A stretch of 7,775 nt of DNA from Omnitrophica bacterium RIFOXYB12_FULL_50_7 (lineage in GTDB: Bacteria; Omnitrophota; Omnitrophia; Omnitrophales; Aquincolibacteriaceae). Positions within the stretch are counted from its first letter, which is position 1; each line of letters begins with the position of its first letter. The translations under genes and the position numbers were made by a program. The notes beneath the pieces were generated by a model. That model was not told the DNA's origin and searched no databases. It saw only the letters and a list, made by a program, of their open reading frames with translations. Where the stretch lies: contig MHFU01000055.1 in NCBI GenBank assembly GCA_001804345.1, forward strand, positions 1-7,775. The letters are read 5' to 3'. Positions 5,272-7,775 of the stretch are shown piece after piece.

Positions 5272-6774
5272 ATGCAATATGAACCCGTAATAGGTCTAGA
5301 AGTCCACGTACAGCTGAAGACGAAGAGCAAGCTGTTCTGTTCTTGCGCCACGATGTTCGGCGCAGAGGGGAACAGGAATACGTGTCCGGTGTGTCTTGGC
5401 TGGCCGGGATCGTTGCCGGTTTTAAACGAGGTGGCACTGAAGCTTGGGATTCGGGTGGGGCTGGCGCTTAACTGTAAGGTGGCAGAGCGGCTCAAGTTCG
5501 ATCGGAAGAATTATTTTTATCCGGATCTTCCCAAGGCTTACCAGATCTCACAATTCGATATGCCGGTGAATGGAAGAGGATGGCTTGATGTTGAGACGAA
5601 AGGGGGACAGGCTCCTTTTTCAGAAGAAAAGAAAAAGGTGCCTGTCCCCTTTATCACGAAACGGATCGGGATCACACGAGCGCATCTGGAAGAGGATGCC
5701 GGGAAACTTCTCCATGAGGGTATCGCGGACGGCAGTCTCGTGGATTATAATCGCGGTGGTATTCCACTTCTTGAGATTGTTTCCGAGCCGGACATCCGAA
5801 GTCCTCAGGAAGCGTACGATTACCTTACCGCGCTTAAAGCCATCCTCCAATATATTGAAGTGAGCGATTGCGATATGGAAAAGGGAAGCCTGCGCTGCGA
5901 CGCGAACGTGTCTGTTCGTCCAGTCGGCCAGGAGAAATTCGGGACCAAAGTCGAGATCAAGAATCTGAATTCCTTCAAAATGGTGCAGAAAGCGATCCAG
6001 TATGAGATTACCCGCCAAACCGAAGCGATCGGGGACGGCGAAACGATCGTCCAGGAAACACGGCTTTGGAATGACGCGAAAGGCACGACGTTTTCGATGC
6101 GTTCCAAGGAAGAGGCCCACGATTACCGTTATTTTCCGGAACCGGATCTTGTACCGTTCACGCTCTCGCGTGAGACTGTCGAAGAGATTCGCAAAACCCT
6201 GCCCGAACTTCCCCTGGAGCGCGCGAAGCGTTTCATTAAGGAATACGGGATCTCCGAATATGATGCTTATGTGCTTACGCAGGAGAGGAAACTCGCGGAA
6301 TATTTTGAAGCCTGCTTAAAGGGACAGATCCTGGGAAAAGAGGACCTGTCCCTGAGCGCGAAGCTTGCGAGTAATTGGATCCAGACGGAACTTCTCGCCA
6401 TGTTGAACGCGAAAAATATTGCGATCGAGGATTGCTCCATTTCGCCTCAGGCGCTTGCCGGCTTGATTCGTCTTGTCGAGCAGGGGACTCTTAGTGGAAA
6501 GACCGCCAAAGACGTGCTTCAGGAAATGGCAGCGACAGGCAAGGCCGCGGAAGTGATCGTGAAAGAAAAAGGCCTGACGCAAGTTTCAGACACGGGGCTG
6601 ATCGAAAAGGCCGTTGAAAAAGCCATTGCCGCAAACCCAACCGCGGTCGCGGAATTCAAAGCCGGGAAACAAAAAGCTCTCGGTGCTTTGGTTGGCGCGG
6701 TCATGAAGGAAACGGGCGGGAAAGCCAACCCGAAAGTGCTTAATGAGATACTTCTTAAAAACCTCTCTAAATAG
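5272..6774 (+). CDS. gatB: Asp-tRNA(Asn)/Glu-tRNA(Gln) amidotransferase subunit B
   Basis: GatB activates the misacylated tRNA side chain with ATP and completes transamidation with ammonia channelled from GatA. The protein has 500 residues; the family is usually about 475-480, and the excess is explained by two palindromic insertions. The N-terminal cradle domain holds the zinc-type Cys set C23, C25, C38 and C41. The signatures K-F-D-R-K-N-Y-F-Y-P-D-L-P-K and T-R-A-H-L-E-E-D-A-G-K follow, then D-Y-R-Y-F-P-E-P-D, and the C-terminal helical YqeY-like tRNA-binding tail ends A-N-P-K-V-L-N-E-I-L. ATG 5272 is preferred over an in-frame TTG at 5254, which lies in the repeat. Only a weak GAG (5263-5265) precedes it, so initiation probably depends on coupling from the short ORF ending 2 nt upstream. 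The stop's G is the first base of the next heptad array. Confidence 0.96.
   Translation: MQYEPVIGLEVHVQLKTKSKLFCSCATMFGAEGNRNTCPVCLGWPGSLPVLNEVALKLGIRVGLALNCKVAERLKFDRKNYFYPDLPKAYQISQFDMPVNGRGWLDVETKGGQAPFSEEKKKVPVPFITKRIGITRAHLEEDAGKLLHEGIADGSLVDYNRGGIPLLEIVSEPDIRSPQEAYDYLTALKAILQYIEVSDCDMEKGSLRCDANVSVRPVGQEKFGTKVEIKNLNSFKMVQKAIQYEITRQTEAIGDGETIVQETRLWNDAKGTTFSMRSKEEAHDYRYFPEPDLVPFTLSRETVEEIRKTLPELPLERAKRFIKEYGISEYDAYVLTQERKLAEYFEACLKGQILGKEDLSLSAKLASNWIQTELLAMLNAKNIAIEDCSISPQALAGLIRLVEQGTLSGKTAKDVLQEMAATGKAAEVIVKEKGLTQVSDTGLIEKAVEKAIAANPTAVAEFKAGKQKALGALVGAVMKETGGKANPKVLNEILLKNLSK
5603..5649. repeat. In-frame palindromic insertion 1 in gatB
   Basis: Bases 5603-5621 (starting GGGGACAGGC) pair with 5631-5649 (ending GCCTGTCCCC) at 18 of 19 positions around a 9-nt A/G-rich loop. 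It encodes about residues 111-126 (G-G-Q-A-P-F-S-E-E-K-K-K-V-P-V-P), placed between W-L-D-V and T-K-R-I-G-I-T-R. In most GatB proteins these are only a few residues apart. The frame is kept. Confidence 0.85.
6321..6352. repeat. In-frame palindromic insertion 2 in gatB
   Basis: GGGACAGATCCT (6321-6332) pairs with AGGACCTGTCCC (6341-6352) at 11 of 12 positions, with an 8-nt loop. It covers about residues 350-361, giving G-Q-I-L-G-K-E-D-L-S-L in a linker before K-L-A-S-N-W-I. It has the same GGGACAG core as the first gatB palindrome, but is shorter and more degenerate, suggesting an older copy. Confidence 0.65.
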
Positions 6775-6851
6775 CGCAACGCACAACGCGCAACGCACAA
6801 CGCCTGGTCGGGAAAAGTTCTTACGTTGCGCGTTGATCGTTGAGCGTTGCC
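6774..6851. repeat. Inverted heptad array between gatB and tsaD (CAACG type)
   Basis: The left arm 6774-6801 holds four units alternating GCGCAAC and GCACAAC. The right arm 6824-6851 holds four inverted units (CGTTGCG, CGTTGAT, CGTTGAG, CGTTGCC). Read as 6775-6802 against 6824-6851, 23 of 28 positions pair; the five-base core CAACG never varies while the flanking dinucleotide does. The spacer is 21 nt. The array begins with the last base of the gatB stop codon and ends where the tsaD start-site hairpin begins, so it fills almost the whole 89-nt gap. Confidence 0.85.
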
Positions 6852-6877
6852 CGAGGACATGAAATGTTTGTCCTCGG
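6851..6877 (+). promoter_or_regulatory. Hairpin enclosing the tsaD start site
   Basis: CCGAGGACA (6851-6859) and TGTCCTCGG (6869-6877) are a perfect 9-bp pair with a 9-nt loop. The left strand contains the tsaD Shine-Dalgarno GAGG (6853-6856), the ATG (6864-6866) lies in the loop, and the right strand lies in codons 2-5. Such a stem would mask the ribosome-binding site unless ribosomes, a protein or an alternative fold open it. The neighbouring heptad arm ends at the first base of the stem. The pairing is direct observation; regulation is inferred. Confidence 0.6.
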
Positions 6878-7775
6878 AATCGAAACCTCCTGTGATGAAA
6901 CATCGTGTTCGGTCTTAAGAGGCAAAGACACGATCCTCTCCAACGTTGTTTCCTCCAGTCTTTTCCGGCATAAGAAATTCGGCGGCGTGGTGCCGGAGAT
7001 CGCATCGCGACATTGCATGGAGCAGATCCAGTGCGTGTTTGAAGAAGCGCTTCGTGAGGCCAAGATCAAACCGGGAGATCTCGATCTGATCGCTGTAACA
7101 CAAGGCCCCGGGCTTATCGGTTCTCTTTTGGTCGGTGTCGCATTCGCGAAGGCGCTGGCCTATCAGCTCGAGATACCGCTTGTCGGCGTCAACCACATGG
7201 AGGCCCATCTCGTCGCGAATTTCTTCGGACAAAAAGAACCCAGGCGTTTTATTGGTCTTCTCGTTTCAGGTGGGCACACGATGCTCACATTTTGTGAAAA
7301 GGGGAAGATCCATATCCTGGGTGAGACGGTCGATGATGCGGTGGGTGAAGCTTATGACAAGGTCGCGAAGATCCTGGGGCTCAGTTATCCGGGCGGGCCC
7401 ATTCTGGATAAACTTGCTAAAGAGGGAGATCCTCAAGCTGTCCAATTTACACGGCCGAAATTAGGACGATGTTTGACGAATTTCGCGGATCATTTCCCCT
7501 CTTTGGAAAAGAGGGGGCAGGGGAGATTTAAAAAATCCTCCTCAATCCCCATTTTCCGCCACAAGGCTCTGGACGGATCCGTCCTCCGGCGGAGCAAAAT
7601 GGGGAAGCAAATTTGGCATGACGCCCATCGCTTTGATTTCAGTTTTAGCGGCGTGAAAACGGCTGTGCTTTATCAATTCCATGATCCGAAGACCCGAAAG
7701 CCGAATCCGGCGGCGCCTTCCAAAAAAGATATGGCGGCAAGCTTCCAACATGCCGTGATCGGATGGCTCGTCGAG
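6864..7775 (+). CDS. tsaD: tRNA A37 threonylcarbamoyltransferase TsaD, C-terminus cut off
   Basis: TsaD transfers threonylcarbamoyl from the TsaC product to A37 of ANN-reading tRNAs, working with TsaB and TsaE (t6A pathway). The 304 visible codons run to the window end without a stop. The ASKHA-type start V-L-G-I-E-T-S-C-D-E-T is intact. The metal ligands His111 and His115 in N-H-M-E-A-H fall at the same numbers as in E. coli, followed by L-L-V-S-G-G-H-T and D-D-A-V-G-E-A-Y-D-K. ATG 6864 has GAGG 7 nt upstream; an out-of-frame ATG at 6859 is ignored. Between F-T-R-P (195-198) and D-F-S-F-S-G (from 258) there are about 59 residues, where E. coli TsaD has about six. The extra segment is a repeat-derived, hairpin-rich insertion kept in frame. 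The C-terminal Asn/Asp nucleotide-binding motifs lie outside the window. Confidence 0.95.
   Translation, partial: MFVLGIETSCDETSCSVLRGKDTILSNVVSSSLFRHKKFGGVVPEIASRHCMEQIQCVFEEALREAKIKPGDLDLIAVTQGPGLIGSLLVGVAFAKALAYQLEIPLVGVNHMEAHLVANFFGQKEPRRFIGLLVSGGHTMLTFCEKGKIHILGETVDDAVGEAYDKVAKILGLSYPGGPILDKLAKEGDPQAVQFTRPKLGRCLTNFADHFPSLEKRGQGRFKKSSSIPIFRHKALDGSVLRRSKMGKQIWHDAHRFDFSFSGVKTAVLYQFHDPKTRKPNPAAPSKKDMAASFQHAVIGWLVE
7496..7604. repeat. Hairpin-rich in-frame insertion in tsaD
   Basis: Three symmetric blocks follow each other. CCCCTCTTT (7496-7504) pairs perfectly with 7508-7516. CCCCATTTTCCGCC (7547-7560) pairs with 7588-7604 apart from a 3-base bulge. Inside that loop, GGACGGATCCGTCC (7571-7584) is a perfect palindrome, overlapped by CTCCGGCGGAG (7584-7594). 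The stretch encodes a basic, low-complexity peptide unlike TsaD, with no stop in frame. Outer limits are uncertain: about 7465 to 7625 would account for all extra residues. No clear target duplication was found. Confidence 0.75.

Overview
The window looks like chromosomal DNA of an uncultivated Gram-negative bacterium. It carries an RND-type inner-membrane exporter, and it has the GatCAB amidotransferase used by bacteria that make Gln-tRNA(Gln) and/or Asn-tRNA(Asn) by transamidation. The dense load of short palindromes and microrepeats reminds me of Candidatus Omnitrophota-type genomes. That placement is an impression, and no marker gene here settles it.

All genes read rightward. (1) Bases 1-2726 hold an RND efflux permease without its N-terminus. 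It is followed by a 71-residue two-helix membrane protein of the YgaP-like/DUF2892 type (2802-3017). (2) The 321-nt gap 3018-3338 contains a 145-bp MITE-like element (3116-3260) with inverted ends and a perfect 9-bp target duplication. Just beyond it lies a good sigma70-like promoter (TTGACA, 17 nt, CAGAAT). (3) The gatC-gatA-gatB operon (3339-6774) encodes the complete glutamyl/aspartyl-tRNA amidotransferase. (4) tsaD (from 6864, cut by the window end) encodes the catalytic subunit for the t6A37 tRNA modification. Regions 3 and 4 together form a tRNA charging and modification block: GatCAB corrects misacylated tRNAs and TsaD modifies A37 of ANN-decoding tRNAs.

The genes are ordinary, but what has been inserted among and inside them is not. 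Three of the gene junctions (RND/DUF2892, gatA/gatB, gatB/tsaD) carry inverted arrays built from tandem 7-nt units. The heptamer differs at each locus, and a single-arm 4-unit array sits inside gatA. A second class, hairpin palindromes with a G-A-C-A-G core, lies in frame inside gatA (once) and gatB (twice), and as a perfect 26-bp inverted repeat between gatC and gatA. A third, larger hairpin-rich insertion adds about 50 residues to TsaD in frame. At the gatA/gatB junction the first 12 codons of gatB occur twice, with almost only synonymous differences. The upstream copy forms a 36-codon ORF that links the gatA stop to the real gatB start. The start sites of the DUF2892 gene and tsaD also sit in perfect hairpins that cover their Shine-Dalgarno sequences.

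The best candidate for something undescribed is the heptad inverted-array family, together with the Rickettsia-palindromic-element-like habit of in-frame insertion into essential genes.
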